Origin: Acidobacteriota bacterium
Lineage (GTDB): Bacteria; Acidobacteriota; Terriglobia; Bryobacterales; JACQDG01
Direction: 5' to 3'
DNA length: 33,250 nucleotides
Assembly: GCA_016201185.1 (NCBI GenBank)
Contig: JACQDG010000034.1
Location: 1 to 33,250 of the forward strand
This document shows positions 9,924 to 19,717 of this stretch, one piece after another (position 1 is the stretch's first letter; each line of letters starts with the position of its first letter). The notes below the pieces were generated by a model that ran no database searches, had not been told where the DNA came from, and saw only the letters and a list, made by a program, of their open reading frames with translations. The position numbers were made by a program, and so were the translations under genes.

Positions 9924-11900
9924 ATGATGGCCGGCCGCAAGGCGTTCGGGGGCGGATCGGCCGTGGAAACGATGAGCGCGATTTTGAAGGAGGAGCCGCC
10001 GGAAATCTCTGCCACCAATCAGAACTTCTCCCCTGCCCTGGACACTATCGTTCGGCACTGCCTGGAGAAGAGCCCGGAGGAGCGCTTCCAGTCGGCGCGG
10101 GACATCGCCTTCAACCTGGAGGTGCTGGCGGGCGCCGTGGGTCCTAGCACTACCGCCATGCCCATTGAGGGCGCTCGCAAGACGTCCTCGGGGATGTCCG
10201 TTGTAATGGCCCCCGCGCCGGCTCTCAAGAAGCGATACCTTGCGGCGGCGGCCTTGGTTGGGCTTGGCTTGCTCGCCACTGTGTTTTTCGCGGGACTGCG
10301 GCTTGGAAAAACTCCTCCCCCTTCGTTTCAACTGCTGACCTTCCGGCGCGGCACGATCCGCTCCGCGCGCTTCGCCCATGATGGCCCGACGATTGTCTAC
10401 GGCGCCTCCTGGAACGGTAACCAGGTGGAGCTTTTTTCCACACGCCCCGAAAGCCCCGATTCGCGCGCCCTGGGCTTCCCCGGCGCCGAGATCCTGGCCA
10501 TCTCCCCGTCCGGCGAAATGGCTATCTCGCTCGGGCGGCACATATTCGGACCCTTCATGAACACCGGCACCCTGGCCCGGGCAACGTTTGGCGGCGGCGC
10601 CTCGCGCGAGGTCCTGGAGGACGTGCAACAGGCCGACTGGGGGCCGGGCGGAAACACCCTGGCTGTGGTACGGAATGTCGGCGGTCGCAACCGGCTTGAA
10701 TATCCTATCGGCAAGGTGCTGTATGAAACCGCCGGGTGGATTGCCCATCCGCGCGTCTCGCCCAATGGAGACCTGGTCGCCTTCATTGACCATGCGGTCA
10801 TAGGCGACGACGGGGGAGGGGTCGCTGTCGTGGACCTCAGCGGGAAGAAGAAGACGCTTTCCGAAGGCTGGGTCACTGTCTGGGGCCTCGCCTGGTCCCG
10901 ACAGGGTCGGGACGAGATCTGGTTCACGGCAACCCGGGTTGGAGCGTCCCGCGCCCTCCATGCCGTCTCCCTTTCAGGGCAGGAGCGACTACTGCTGAGG
11001 GCGGCAGGAACTCTTACCCTCCACGATGTGGCGCACGACGGCCGTGTCCTGCTCACCCGCGACAACCAGCGGCAAGGAATAGTCGCTCTTCCACCCGGCG
11101 AAACCAAGGAGCGCGATTTATCCTGGCTTGATTGGTCCCTGCCCAGCGACATTTCGCCGGACGGCAAGACGGTCCTGTTCAGTGAAGCCGGGGAAGGCGG
11201 TGGAGCCACGTATGGCGTTTATCTCCGCAAGACTGACAGCTCGCCCGCCGTGAAAATCGGCGAGGGGTCGTCCCAGGGGCTTTCGCCGGACGGCAAGTGG
11301 GCGTTGTCGATCATCTCGACCAGCTCGGCGCCGCAACTGGTGCTGTTCCCGACCGGACCCGGCGAGCCGAAACCACTCGAGCGCCAGGGTATGAATTATC
11401 ACGGTGCGTGCTGGCTTCCCGACGGGAAACGCATCGCCTTCGCGGGCAACGAGCCGGGTCGGGTGGTGCGGATTTATGTGCAAGACCTGGCCGGGGGCAA
11501 GCCGCGCCCCATCACGCCGGAAGGGGCTACCGTCGCGCTTATACTCGTTTCCCCGGATGGCCGCTCTGTGATCGGACGCGCCGCTGACAGGAAGTACTAT
11601 CTATACCCGGTGGAAGGCGGGGAGCCCCGCGCTATTGCCGGCCTGGCTCCGGAGGATAGGCCCACGCAGTGGAGCGCCGATGGCCGCTCTCTTTACGTGC
11701 ACCGGCGCGGGGAGTTGCCGGCCAGACTCTATCGGCTGGATCTCTCGACCGGGCGCAAGGAACTCTGGAAACAGTTCATGCCCGCCGACGCGGCCGGCGT
11801 GGAAGATGTTACCCCCATTCCGACGTCCGACGGCAAGGCGTATATGTACGGTTACATGCGAGTGCTCTCTGAGCTTTATTTAGTTGAAGGGGTCAAGTAA
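9924..11900 (+). CDS. K4 C-terminal fragment (C-lobe remnant, membrane helix, propeller)
   Basis: The 658-residue ORF begins at the first ATG after the deletion, inside kinase subdomain IX (MMAGRKAFGGG). It retains the helical C-lobe, the EGARKTSSG linker, a membrane helix (about residues 95-115) and the whole propeller ending in ELYLVEGVK. No good ribosome binding site precedes the ATG, so expression is doubtful. If made, it would be a kinase-less membrane-anchored propeller. The propeller shares the WSRQGRDE variant with K5. Confidence 0.6.
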   Translation: MMAGRKAFGGGSAVETMSAILKEEPPEISATNQNFSPALDTIVRHCLEKSPEERFQSARDIAFNLEVLAGAVGPSTTAMPIEGARKTSSGMSVVMAPAPALKKRYLAAAALVGLGLLATVFFAGLRLGKTPPPSFQLLTFRRGTIRSARFAHDGPTIVYGASWNGNQVELFSTRPESPDSRALGFPGAEILAISPSGEMAISLGRHIFGPFMNTGTLARATFGGGASREVLEDVQQADWGPGGNTLAVVRNVGGRNRLEYPIGKVLYETAGWIAHPRVSPNGDLVAFIDHAVIGDDGGGVAVVDLSGKKKTLSEGWVTVWGLAWSRQGRDEIWFTATRVGASRALHAVSLSGQERLLLRAAGTLTLHDVAHDGRVLLTRDNQRQGIVALPPGETKERDLSWLDWSLPSDISPDGKTVLFSEAGEGGGATYGVYLRKTDSSPAVKIGEGSSQGLSPDGKWALSIISTSSAPQLVLFPTGPGEPKPLERQGMNYHGACWLPDGKRIAFAGNEPGRVVRIYVQDLAGGKPRPITPEGATVALILVSPDGRSVIGRAADRKYYLYPVEGGEPRAIAGLAPEDRPTQWSADGRSLYVHRRGELPARLYRLDLSTGRKELWKQFMPADAAGVEDVTPIPTSDGKAYMYGYMRVLSELYLVEGVK

Positions 11901-11902
11901 TG
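11886..11902 (+). promoter_or_regulatory. Overlapping stop/start with internal RBS, K4/K5
   Basis: GAAGGGG in the K4 tail codons (V-E-G-V-K) lies 7 bases before the K5 ATG. The stop and start overlap as TAATG. Confidence 0.6.
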
Positions 11903-14515
11903 CTGGCCGCGGGGACACAACTCGGCCCTTACGAGGTGCTCGGCCAACTTGGCTCGGGCGGGATGGGCGAGGTGTACCGCGCCCGCGACCCCAGGATCGG
12001 GCGTGACGTGGCCATCAAGGTACTCCCTTCCGCCTTCGCCACCGACGCCGATCGCCTGCGCCGCTTCGAGCAGGAAGTGCGGGCCGCCGGGGCCCTCAAT
12101 CATCCCAACGTTCTGATTATTTATGACGTCGGCGCCTACAACGGATCGCCCTACATTGTCTCGGAGCTGCTGGAGGGCGAGACGCTCCGCAGCCGGTTGG
12201 GTGGCGGGGCGCTTCCGCTGCGTAAGGCGATCGACTGCGCGCAGCAGATCGCTCGCGGGCTGGCCGCCGCTCACGATAAGGGCATCACGCACCGCGACCT
12301 GAAGCCGGAAAACATCTTTATCACCAAAGATGGCCGCGTCAAGATTCTGGATTTCGGCCTAGCCAAGCTGACCCGGCCGGAGTCTGGCGTGCAGGAAGGG
12401 CCGGACGCGTCGACCATGGGCGGCCAAACCGAGCCGGGCGCGGTGCTGGGAACGGTGGGCTATATGTCGCCCGAGCAGGTGCGGGGCCAGCCCGTCGACC
12501 ACCACTCGGACATCTTCGCTTTCGGCGCCATCCTTTACGAGATGATCTCCGGCAAGCGCGCCTTTCGAGGCGCTTCGGCCGTGGAGACGATGAACGCCAT
12601 CCTGAAGGAGGACCCCCCGGATCTCACCGCTACTAATCAAAGCCTGCCGCCCGCCCTGGAGCGCATCGTAAGGCACTGCCTGGAAAAGAGCCCCGAGGAG
12701 CGCTTTCAGTCGGCGCGGGACATCGGCTTTGACCTGGAAATGCTGTCGGGCGTCATAGGCCCGACGACCGTGCTGCGGGCGATGGAGGACGTCCCGGCGG
12801 TCGCTGCTGCCCGCGTGGCGCAACCCGTCTCCAGAAAACGCCGCCTGGCCATGGCGCTGGCCATGCTGGCCCTGCTCGTCCTGTGCAGTGGCGCTACATA
12901 TTTGGCCGGTGTGCGCAGCGGAAAATCGCCGCCGCCTTCGTTTCACCTGCTCACGTTCCGGCGAGGATCGATCTATTCGGCCCGGTTCGCTTCCGACGGC
13001 CAGACGATCGTTTACGGCGCGAGTTGGGACGGCAAACCCGTCGAGATCTTCTCCACCCGGCCGGAGAGCCCCGACTCGCGCGCTCTGGGATTTCCCGGCA
13101 CGGACATTCTTGCGGTCTCCCCCTCCGGCGAGATGGCAATTTCCCTCCACCGTCATTTCTTTGCGCCTTTCATCAGCAGCGGCACGCTGGCCCGCGCCTC
13201 ACTGGCGGGCAGCGCTTCCCGCGAGGTTCTGGAAGATGTCCAGCAGGCCGACTGGGGTCCGGACGGCTCCAGCGTGGCCGTGGTGCGCTTTGGCGGCGGG
13301 CGCAATCGGCTCGAGTTGCCGATAGGCAAGGTGCTCTACGAAACGGCCGGATGGATCAGCCACCCGCGCGTCTCCCCTCGGGGCGACCTGGTCGCCTTCT
13401 TCGATCATCCGGTCGTAGGGGATGACGGCGGGGCAGTCGCGGTGGTTGACCTCGACGGTAAGAAAAGGATTCTTTCCAGCGGCTGGCTCAGTGCTATGGG
13501 CCTCTCCTGGCCCCGACAGGGCCGGGACGAGGTTTGGTTCACTGCCACCCGATCAGGTCTGGCTCGCGCACTCAATGCGGTATCGCTTGCCGGGCAAGAG
13601 CGCCTCTTGGCCAGGGCCCCGGGGACCTTGACGCTTCACGACATTTCCCGCGACTGGCGCGCCTTGGTCGCTCGAGATTACCCGCGGCAGGGAATTATCG
13701 CCCTGGCGCCGGGCGAAACAAAGGAGCGCGATTTATCCTGGCTCGACTTTTCCGTTCCCCGGGACCTCTCCGCCGATGGACGAATGTTGCTGTTCGATGA
13801 AACGGGAGAAGGCGGAGGAGCGACCTATGCCGTCTATATTCGCAAGACGGATGGTTCGCCCGCTGTGCGGATCGGAGAGGGTATCGCTTTGGGATTCTCA
13901 CCGGATGGCAAGTGGGCTCTGGCAATGACCCAGAGTTCCGGGAACCAGCTCACCATGTTCCCCACGGGGCCTGGAGAGTTGAAGCGGCTTCCACGCGAAG
14001 GGATCGACTATCAATGGGCAAGCTGGTTTCCGGATGGAAAGCGTCTCCTCGTCGCGGGGAGCGAGCCCGGCCACGGGGTACGCCTTTATGTGCAGGACCT
14101 TTCGGGAGGGAAACCTCGCGCCATCACGCCGGAGGGAATCAGCATCCGGGGCTCGGCAGTCTCGCCTGATGGCCGCGCGATCATTTGCCGCAACCCGGAC
14201 GGAAAGTATTTCTTATACCCTGCTGACGGAGGAGAGCCTCGTTCCATCCCCGGCCTCGGTCCGGAGGAGCTTCCCTCTCAGTGGGGCGCCGACGGCCGCT
14301 CGCTCTACATATTCCGGCGGGGCGAGCTGCCCGCCAGGGTCTATCGGCTGGACCTTTCCACCGGACGCAAAGAGCTTTGGAAACAGTTTATGCCCGCCGA
14401 TCCCACCGGGGTGGATGGAATCGGCCGCCCCATCGTGACAGTGGACGGCAAGTCTTACGTTTACAACTATGCTCGTATCCTCTCCGAGCTTTACGTGGTG
14501 GAAGGCCTGAAATAA
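11900..14515 (+). CDS. K5: transmembrane Ser/Thr kinase with WD40-like propeller
   Basis: This 871-residue protein is the longest of the K1-K7 set. The kinase domain has [13 protein letters not shown], Lys40, HRDLKPEN at 131-138, DFG at 151-153 and [10 protein letters not shown]. It is the most diverged of the middle copies in the N-lobe, with FEQEVRAAGALNHPNVLIIY where siblings have [13 protein letters not shown], and it has DHHSD in place of DHRSD. The linker VLRAMED leads to SRKRR and a membrane helix at about 316-336. The propeller shares the PRQGRDE variant with K4. The variable loop reads HRHFFAPFISS. Catalytic residues are intact, so it should be an active membrane kinase with an external sensor domain of unknown ligand. 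Confidence 0.94.
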   Translation: MLAAGTQLGPYEVLGQLGSGGMGEVYRARDPRIGRDVAIKVLPSAFATDADRLRRFEQEVRAAGALNHPNVLIIYDVGAYNGSPYIVSELLEGETLRSRLGGGALPLRKAIDCAQQIARGLAAAHDKGITHRDLKPENIFITKDGRVKILDFGLAKLTRPESGVQEGPDASTMGGQTEPGAVLGTVGYMSPEQVRGQPVDHHSDIFAFGAILYEMISGKRAFRGASAVETMNAILKEDPPDLTATNQSLPPALERIVRHCLEKSPEERFQSARDIGFDLEMLSGVIGPTTVLRAMEDVPAVAAARVAQPVSRKRRLAMALAMLALLVLCSGATYLAGVRSGKSPPPSFHLLTFRRGSIYSARFASDGQTIVYGASWDGKPVEIFSTRPESPDSRALGFPGTDILAVSPSGEMAISLHRHFFAPFISSGTLARASLAGSASREVLEDVQQADWGPDGSSVAVVRFGGGRNRLELPIGKVLYETAGWISHPRVSPRGDLVAFFDHPVVGDDGGAVAVVDLDGKKRILSSGWLSAMGLSWPRQGRDEVWFTATRSGLARALNAVSLAGQERLLARAPGTLTLHDISRDWRALVARDYPRQGIIALAPGETKERDLSWLDFSVPRDLSADGRMLLFDETGEGGGATYAVYIRKTDGSPAVRIGEGIALGFSPDGKWALAMTQSSGNQLTMFPTGPGELKRLPREGIDYQWASWFPDGKRLLVAGSEPGHGVRLYVQDLSGGKPRAITPEGISIRGSAVSPDGRAIICRNPDGKYFLYPADGGEPRSIPGLGPEELPSQWGADGRSLYIFRRGELPARVYRLDLSTGRKELWKQFMPADPTGVDGIGRPIVTVDGKSYVYNYARILSELYVVEGLK

Positions 14516-14517
14516 TG
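14500..14517 (+). promoter_or_regulatory. Overlapping stop/start with internal RBS, K5/K6
   Basis: GGAAGG in the K5 tail codons lies 9 bases before the ATG at 14515, which overlaps the K5 TAA as TAATG. This junction decides the K6 start, because the open frame continues upstream to 14281 inside K5. Confidence 0.6.
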
Positions 14518-17118
14518 CTGGCTGCCGGAAGCCAACTCGGCCCTTACGAGGTGCTGGGCAAGCTCGGCTCGGGCGCCATGGGTGAAGTCTACCGCGCCAA
14601 AGACGCCCGCCTCGCCCGCGAAGTGGCCATTAAAGTCTTACCACCCGCCTTCGCTGCCGATCCCGACCGCCTCCGCCGCTTCGAGCAGGAAGCCCGCGCC
14701 GCCGGCATGCTTAACCACCCCAACATCCTCGCCATCTACGACATCGGCACGCACGAAGGCTCTCCCTACCTGGTCTCCGAGCTGCTGCAAGGTGAGACGC
14801 TGCGCGATCGGCTGAAGAGCGGCACACTGGGGCTTCGCAAGACTATCGACTACGGCCTGCAAACCGCTCGGGGCCTGGCGGCGGCGCACGACAAGGGCAT
14901 CACCCACCGCGACCTGAAGCCGGAGAACATCTTCCTCACCAAGGACGGCCGGGTGAAAATCCTCGATTTCGGCCTGGCCAAGCTGACCCGGCCGGAGGCC
15001 GGAGGTAGAGAGGGGAGCAACGCTCCGACGATTGATGCTGAGACCCAACCCGGCACGCTTCTGGGCACGGTGGGCTACATGTCGCCGGAGCAGGTACGGG
15101 GCCGGTCGGCCGATAGCCGTTCCGACATCTTCGCGCTGGGCGCGATTCTGTACGAGATGTCCTCCGGCCGCCGGGCTTTTGCCGGCGAGTCGGCCGGGGA
15201 CACCATGAGCGCCATTCTGAAGGAAGACCCGCCGGAGATCTCTGCCACCAATCAGAACTTCTCCCCCGCCCTGGACCGCATCATCCGGCACTGCCTGGAG
15301 AAGAGCCCGGAGGAGCGGTTCCAGTCGGCGCAGGATATCGCGTTCAACCTGGAAATGTTGTCCGGGGCGATAGGGCCCACGACGGTGATGCGGGCCATGG
15401 AGGAGCCTTCGGCGACCGCCCCCGCGAGCGCGCCACGGCCTCTCGTGCGCCGCCTTCTTGTTCCGATCCTGGTTGCCCTTGGCGTGCTAGTCGGGCTTGC
15501 CGTTGGCCTTCGCTTCGGCAGGACGACTCCGCCTTCGTTTCGTCAACTCTCTTTTCGCCGCGGCCGGATTCTCTCGGCCCGTTTTGCTCCCGACGGCCAC
15601 ACCATCGTTTACGGCGCCGCCTGGGACGGTCGGCCGGTGGAACTGTTCTCGACTCGCCCGGAAAGCCCCGAGTCGCGGCCGCTGGGGTTTCCCGCCACGG
15701 AAATTCTGGCCATTTCTCCCACCGGCGAGATGGCTATCTCGCTGCGCCGGCGTTCCCTGTCGCCGCTCGTCAGCACCGGAATGCTGGCCCGCGCGTCGCT
15801 GGCCGGCGGCGCGCCCCGGGAAGTACTCGAAGATGTCGAGCAGGCAGACTGGGCGCCGGATGAGAGCAACCTGGCGGTGGCGCGCGAAGTCGGCGGCCGA
15901 AACCGTCTGGAGTTTCCCATCGGCAAGGTGCTTTACCTGGCGAGCGGGTGGATCAGCCACCCGCGCGTCTCACCCCAGGGCGACCTGGTAGCCTTCATCG
16001 ATCACCCGGTGGTGGGAGACGACGGCGGGGATGTGGCCGTTGTCGATCTGGCGGGCAAGAAAAAGACGCTCTCGAGCGGGTGGATCAGCAACATGGGTCT
16101 GGCCTGGTCGCCAAAAGGGGATGAGGTGTGGTTTACGGCGACCAGGGTCGGCGGAGCGCGCGCCCTCTACGCCGTTTCCCTCGGCGGAAAGGAGCGCGTG
16201 GTGGCCAGGGTGACCGGGCCGCTGACGCTCGACGACATCGCCCGCGACGGGCGCGTGCTGGTCACTCACGACAACGGGCGGGAGGGAATGATCGGTCTGG
16301 CGCCCGGCGAGAAGGAGGAGCGCGATCTGTCCTGGCTCGACTTTTCCGCGGCTCGCGACCTTTCGCCCGACGGCAAGACGGTGCTGTTCGACGAAAGCGG
16401 AGAAGGCGGCGGGGCCACCTATAGCGTGTATATTCGTAAGACCGACGGCTCGCCCGCCGTACGCATCGGGGAAGGCAACGCGGCCGGGCTTTCCCCTGAT
16501 GGCAAGTGGGCTTTGTCCATTAACTCTCACGGCCCGACCCGGCAACTGGTTCTGCTGCCCACCGGAGCAGGGACGCCGCAGTCGCTCCCCCCTCAGGGAA
16601 TCCACTACCAATACGCGGCGTGGTTCCCTGACGGCAAGCGGCTGCTGATCATGGGGGACGAGCCTGGCCATGCCGCGCGGCTTTATATGCAGGACGTCTC
16701 CGGGGGCAAGCCGCGGCCCATCGGGCCGGAAGGAGTCACCGTGCCCCGCTTCCATCGTCCGGTTTCCTCGGATGGCCGCTGGTTCATCGGCCGCTCTGCC
16801 GATGGAAGATATTCGCTATATCCAGTCGAGGGCGGTGAGCCACGAGCAATACCCGGCCTGGCGCCGGAGGATGTACCCTTCCAATGGGGAGCCGACGATC
16901 GTTCTCTCTACGTTTCCCAGCGCGGGAAGCTGCCGACCAGCGTCTATCGCCTGGATCTCTCGACGGGGCGAAAGGAACTCTGGAAACAGTTCATGCCGGG
17001 GGATCCTGCCGGGATGGACGGAATCAGCAGCCCGTTGATGACGTCCGACGGCAAAGCGTATGTGTACGGGTACTACCGTGCGCTTTCCAAGCTTTATCTG
17101 GTCGAAGGGTTGAAATGA
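14515..17118 (+). CDS. K6: transmembrane Ser/Thr kinase with WD40-like propeller
   Basis: The track lists a 945-residue ORF from 14281, but the conserved family start [13 protein letters not shown] lies at 14515, giving 867 residues and the same TAATG overlap as K3-K5. The extra upstream residues are a shadow of K5. The kinase domain has [13 protein letters not shown], Lys40, HRDLKPEN at 131-138, DFG at 151-153 and [10 protein letters not shown]. The stretch [11 protein letters not shown] and the FNLE variant are shared specifically with K4. A VMRAMEE linker precedes VRR and a membrane helix at about 314-332. The variable propeller loop is [11 protein letters not shown]. The gene ends VEGLK with TGA rather than TAA, and 12 bases separate it from K7. 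Confidence 0.93.
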   Translation: MLAAGSQLGPYEVLGKLGSGAMGEVYRAKDARLAREVAIKVLPPAFAADPDRLRRFEQEARAAGMLNHPNILAIYDIGTHEGSPYLVSELLQGETLRDRLKSGTLGLRKTIDYGLQTARGLAAAHDKGITHRDLKPENIFLTKDGRVKILDFGLAKLTRPEAGGREGSNAPTIDAETQPGTLLGTVGYMSPEQVRGRSADSRSDIFALGAILYEMSSGRRAFAGESAGDTMSAILKEDPPEISATNQNFSPALDRIIRHCLEKSPEERFQSAQDIAFNLEMLSGAIGPTTVMRAMEEPSATAPASAPRPLVRRLLVPILVALGVLVGLAVGLRFGRTTPPSFRQLSFRRGRILSARFAPDGHTIVYGAAWDGRPVELFSTRPESPESRPLGFPATEILAISPTGEMAISLRRRSLSPLVSTGMLARASLAGGAPREVLEDVEQADWAPDESNLAVAREVGGRNRLEFPIGKVLYLASGWISHPRVSPQGDLVAFIDHPVVGDDGGDVAVVDLAGKKKTLSSGWISNMGLAWSPKGDEVWFTATRVGGARALYAVSLGGKERVVARVTGPLTLDDIARDGRVLVTHDNGREGMIGLAPGEKEERDLSWLDFSAARDLSPDGKTVLFDESGEGGGATYSVYIRKTDGSPAVRIGEGNAAGLSPDGKWALSINSHGPTRQLVLLPTGAGTPQSLPPQGIHYQYAAWFPDGKRLLIMGDEPGHAARLYMQDVSGGKPRPIGPEGVTVPRFHRPVSSDGRWFIGRSADGRYSLYPVEGGEPRAIPGLAPEDVPFQWGADDRSLYVSQRGKLPTSVYRLDLSTGRKELWKQFMPGDPAGMDGISSPLMTSDGKAYVYGYYRALSKLYLVEGLK

Positions 17119-17130
17119 AGGATTGAGGTA

Positions 17131-19701
17131 ATGCTGGCAGCCGGAACCCTGCTCGGTCCCTACGAGATCCTCGGCCATCTCGGCGAGGGCGGCATGGGCG
17201 AGGTCTACCGCGCCAAGGATACCCGGCTGGGCCGCAAAGTCGCCATCAAGGTCCTCCCCCGCGCTCTGGCCACCGATCCGGACCGCCTCCTCCGCTTCGA
17301 GCAGGAAGCGCGAGCCGTGGGGATGCTCAACCATCCCAACATCCTGGCCATCTACGACGTCCGCACCTACGAAGGCTCTCCCTACCTGGTCTCGGAGTTG
17401 CTGGAAGGCCAAACGTTGCATGCCCGGCTGGGCGGGGTGTCCGTGGGCCCCCGCAAGGCGATCGAATACGCGCTGCAGGTGGCGCGCGGCCTGGCGGCAG
17501 CCCACGACAAGGGCATCACCCACCGGGACCTGAAGCCGGAAAACATCTTCATCACCAGGGACGGCCGGGTAAAGATTCTCGATTTCGGCCTGGCCAAGCT
17601 GACCCGCCCGGAAACGCAGCAGGGCGGGCCGCCGACCGGCACCCACCCGGCCGCCCCCCGCACAGAGGCAGGCATCGTGCTGGGCACGGTCGGCTACATG
17701 TCGCCGGAGCAGGTGCGCGGCCACATCGCCGACCACCGCTCCGACATCTTCAATCTCGGCGCCATCCTGTACGAAATGTGCTCTGGGAAGAGGGCGTTCC
17801 GGGGGGAGGAGGCGGCCGAAACGATGCACGCCATTCTGAAGGACGAGCCGCCGCCCATCCCTGTCGCCCACCCGACGCTGTCCCCGGCCCTGGAGCGCAT
17901 CATCCGGCACTGCTTGGAGAAGGACCCGGAAAACCGCTTCCACTCGGCCCACGACATTGCATTCGATCTGGAGGCGCTCTCGGGGCCTTCCGGCCAGGCG
18001 GCGCTGGCATGGGCTCCGGTGCGCTCCCGACGGTTTGTTCTGCTGCTGGTTGCTGGCCTGCTGTCCGTCCTCACACTGGCAGTGGGACTTGTGATTGGCC
18101 AGCGCCTGGGGAAGGCGCCTCTTCCCACGTTTCACCAGCTCACCTTCCGCCGTGGCACGATTCTTTCAGCCCGCTTCGCTCCCGACGGGCAGACGATCGT
18201 TTACGGCGCAAGCTGGGACGGCAATCCGGTAGAGTTGTTTTCCACCCGCCCGGAAAGCCCCGACTCGCGTTCGCTCGGCTTTCCCGGCACGGAGATACTG
18301 GCCATCTCCTCCACCGGAGAGATGGCTATTTCTCTGGAGCGCCGTGTAACGGGATTCATCGGCGCCGGCACGCTGGCCCGGGAGTCGCTGGCCGGCGGCG
18401 CTTCCCGCGAGATCCTCGAGGACGTGCAACAAGCGGATTGGGGGCCGGCTGGGGCCAACCTCGCCGTGGTGCGCGAGGTATCCGGCCGCAGCCGCCTCGA
18501 GTTTCCTATCGGCAAAGTGCTCTATGAAACAGCGGGATGGATCAGCCATGCGCGGCTTTCCCCAAAAGGCGACCTCATCGCATTCGTGGACCATCCGGTG
18601 CAGGGCGACGATGGCGGGGCCATCACGATCGTGGATCTCGCCGGCAAGAAAAGCACTTTGTCCCGGGGATGGCTCAGCGCGCAGGGCCTCGCGTGGTCTC
18701 CCAAGGGCGCTGAAGTCTGGTTCACGGCGACCCGGTTTGGCTCCTCCCGCGCTCTCTACGCGGTTTCCGTCAACGGCCGAGAGCGCGCGGTGGCTCGCCT
18801 GGCCGGCATGCTGACCTTGCACGACATCTCCCGCGACGGCCGCGCCCTGCTGAGCCGTGAGAATCGCCGGCGCGGGCTGGAGGTTCTTCCGCCAGGCGAG
18901 ACCAAAGAGCGCGACTTGTCCTGGCTGGATTCGTCTTTGGTGCGGGACATTTCCCCCGATGGAAAAACAGTCCTGTTCGGAGAGTCCGGCGAGGGTGGAG
19001 GCGCCACCTATGCCGTCTATGTTCGCAAGACCGACGGCTCGCCCGCCGTGCGCATCGGGGAGGGCTCGGCGCAGGCGCTTTCGCCGGATGGGAAGTGGGT
19101 GCTGTCAATCACCTCGCAAAGCTCTTCGCCGCAACTGGTTCTCTTCCCCACCGGCCCCGGGGAATCGATTCCATTGGAGCGCCAGGGGATCAACTATCAG
19201 GCGGCAAGCTGGTTTCCCGACGGCAAGCGCATCCTGATTATGGGCAATGAGCCGGGCCACCCTGTGCGCTTTTATGTTCACGATCTCGAAACGGGCAAGC
19301 TCCGCGCCATCACTCCGGAAGGGGTCGCAGGCCCCCGGGTTTCCGTTTCGCCGGACGGAAAGCTTTTCGCCGCCCGCGGCGCCGATGGGAAGCTGGCGCT
19401 CTATTCCGTGGAAGGCGGCCAGCCGCGCGCCATCCCCGGCCTTGCTCCGGGCGATGTCCCCAGCCAATGGAGCCCCGATGGCCGCTCCCTTTACGTTTAC
19501 CAGCGCACGGAACTCCCGGCCAAGGTTTATCGTTTAGACTTGGCGACCGGCCGCAAGGAGCTTTGGAAACAGTTCATGCCCGCCGATCCGGCCGGGATCG
19601 ACGGCCTGGCCCCCATTCTCCGAACACCAGACGGCAAGTCCCACGTCTATTCCTACACCCGCCAACTCTCCGAGCTTTACCTCGTCGAGGGATTGAGGTA
19701 G
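17131..19701 (+). CDS. K7: transmembrane Ser/Thr kinase with WD40-like propeller
   Basis: This 856-residue member is the most diverged of the K1-K7 set within the kinase domain. It has [13 protein letters not shown], Lys40, HRDLKPEN at 131-138, DFG at 151-153 and a longer Pro/Thr-rich activation segment ([17 protein letters not shown]) before [10 protein letters not shown]. The juxtamembrane linker is short and lacks both linker types of the siblings. A membrane helix lies at about 302-322. The propeller region is again close to the others ([18 protein letters not shown]), with the variable loop reading [10 protein letters not shown]. It ends ELYLVEGLR. It starts 12 bases after K6; AAGGA about 10 bases upstream of the ATG can serve as RBS. 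K8 follows after 16 bases. Confidence 0.93.
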   Translation: MLAAGTLLGPYEILGHLGEGGMGEVYRAKDTRLGRKVAIKVLPRALATDPDRLLRFEQEARAVGMLNHPNILAIYDVRTYEGSPYLVSELLEGQTLHARLGGVSVGPRKAIEYALQVARGLAAAHDKGITHRDLKPENIFITRDGRVKILDFGLAKLTRPETQQGGPPTGTHPAAPRTEAGIVLGTVGYMSPEQVRGHIADHRSDIFNLGAILYEMCSGKRAFRGEEAAETMHAILKDEPPPIPVAHPTLSPALERIIRHCLEKDPENRFHSAHDIAFDLEALSGPSGQAALAWAPVRSRRFVLLLVAGLLSVLTLAVGLVIGQRLGKAPLPTFHQLTFRRGTILSARFAPDGQTIVYGASWDGNPVELFSTRPESPDSRSLGFPGTEILAISSTGEMAISLERRVTGFIGAGTLARESLAGGASREILEDVQQADWGPAGANLAVVREVSGRSRLEFPIGKVLYETAGWISHARLSPKGDLIAFVDHPVQGDDGGAITIVDLAGKKSTLSRGWLSAQGLAWSPKGAEVWFTATRFGSSRALYAVSVNGRERAVARLAGMLTLHDISRDGRALLSRENRRRGLEVLPPGETKERDLSWLDSSLVRDISPDGKTVLFGESGEGGGATYAVYVRKTDGSPAVRIGEGSAQALSPDGKWVLSITSQSSSPQLVLFPTGPGESIPLERQGINYQAASWFPDGKRILIMGNEPGHPVRFYVHDLETGKLRAITPEGVAGPRVSVSPDGKLFAARGADGKLALYSVEGGQPRAIPGLAPGDVPSQWSPDGRSLYVYQRTELPAKVYRLDLATGRKELWKQFMPADPAGIDGLAPILRTPDGKSHVYSYTRQLSELYLVEGLR

Positions 19702-19717
19702 CCTTGCTTTACCCTCC

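Larger units (their letters stand above)
9482..11900 (+). pseudogene. K4: kinase-propeller gene broken by a ~200-bp deletion in the kinase domain
   Basis: The N-terminal frame (9482-9892, 136 residues) has the glycine loop and Lys40 and runs in register with K3 to RGLAA, then reads [13 protein letters not shown] and stops. From 9852 the sequence matches siblings again in another frame ([19 protein letters not shown]) and stays open to 11900. Aligning codons with K3 gives a loss of exactly 200 bp at 9850/9851, covering the HRD loop, the DFG motif and most of the activation segment. Because 200 is not a multiple of three, the product is truncated. The second part keeps the C-lobe, an EGARKTSSG linker, a membrane helix and the complete propeller. 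It could be a true deletion or an assembly collapse between near-identical repeats. Confidence 0.85.

Noticed and set aside
9678-10961. 427-residue minus-strand ORF across K4
   Set aside because: It is Arg/Gly/Ala-rich with no recognisable domain, and similar antisense ORFs appear at equivalent positions in the other copies because the sense strands are paralogous.
14281-14514. N-terminal extension of K6 in the ORF track (78 extra residues)
   Set aside because: It lies in another frame over the end of K5, and the conserved family N-terminus with a coupled TAATG start is at 14515.
1828-19701. Direct repeats of the kinase genes as a CRISPR or mobile-element signature
   Set aside because: The repeats are whole coding genes of about 2.6 kb with codon-level divergence; no transposase, terminal repeat or spacer structure is visible.
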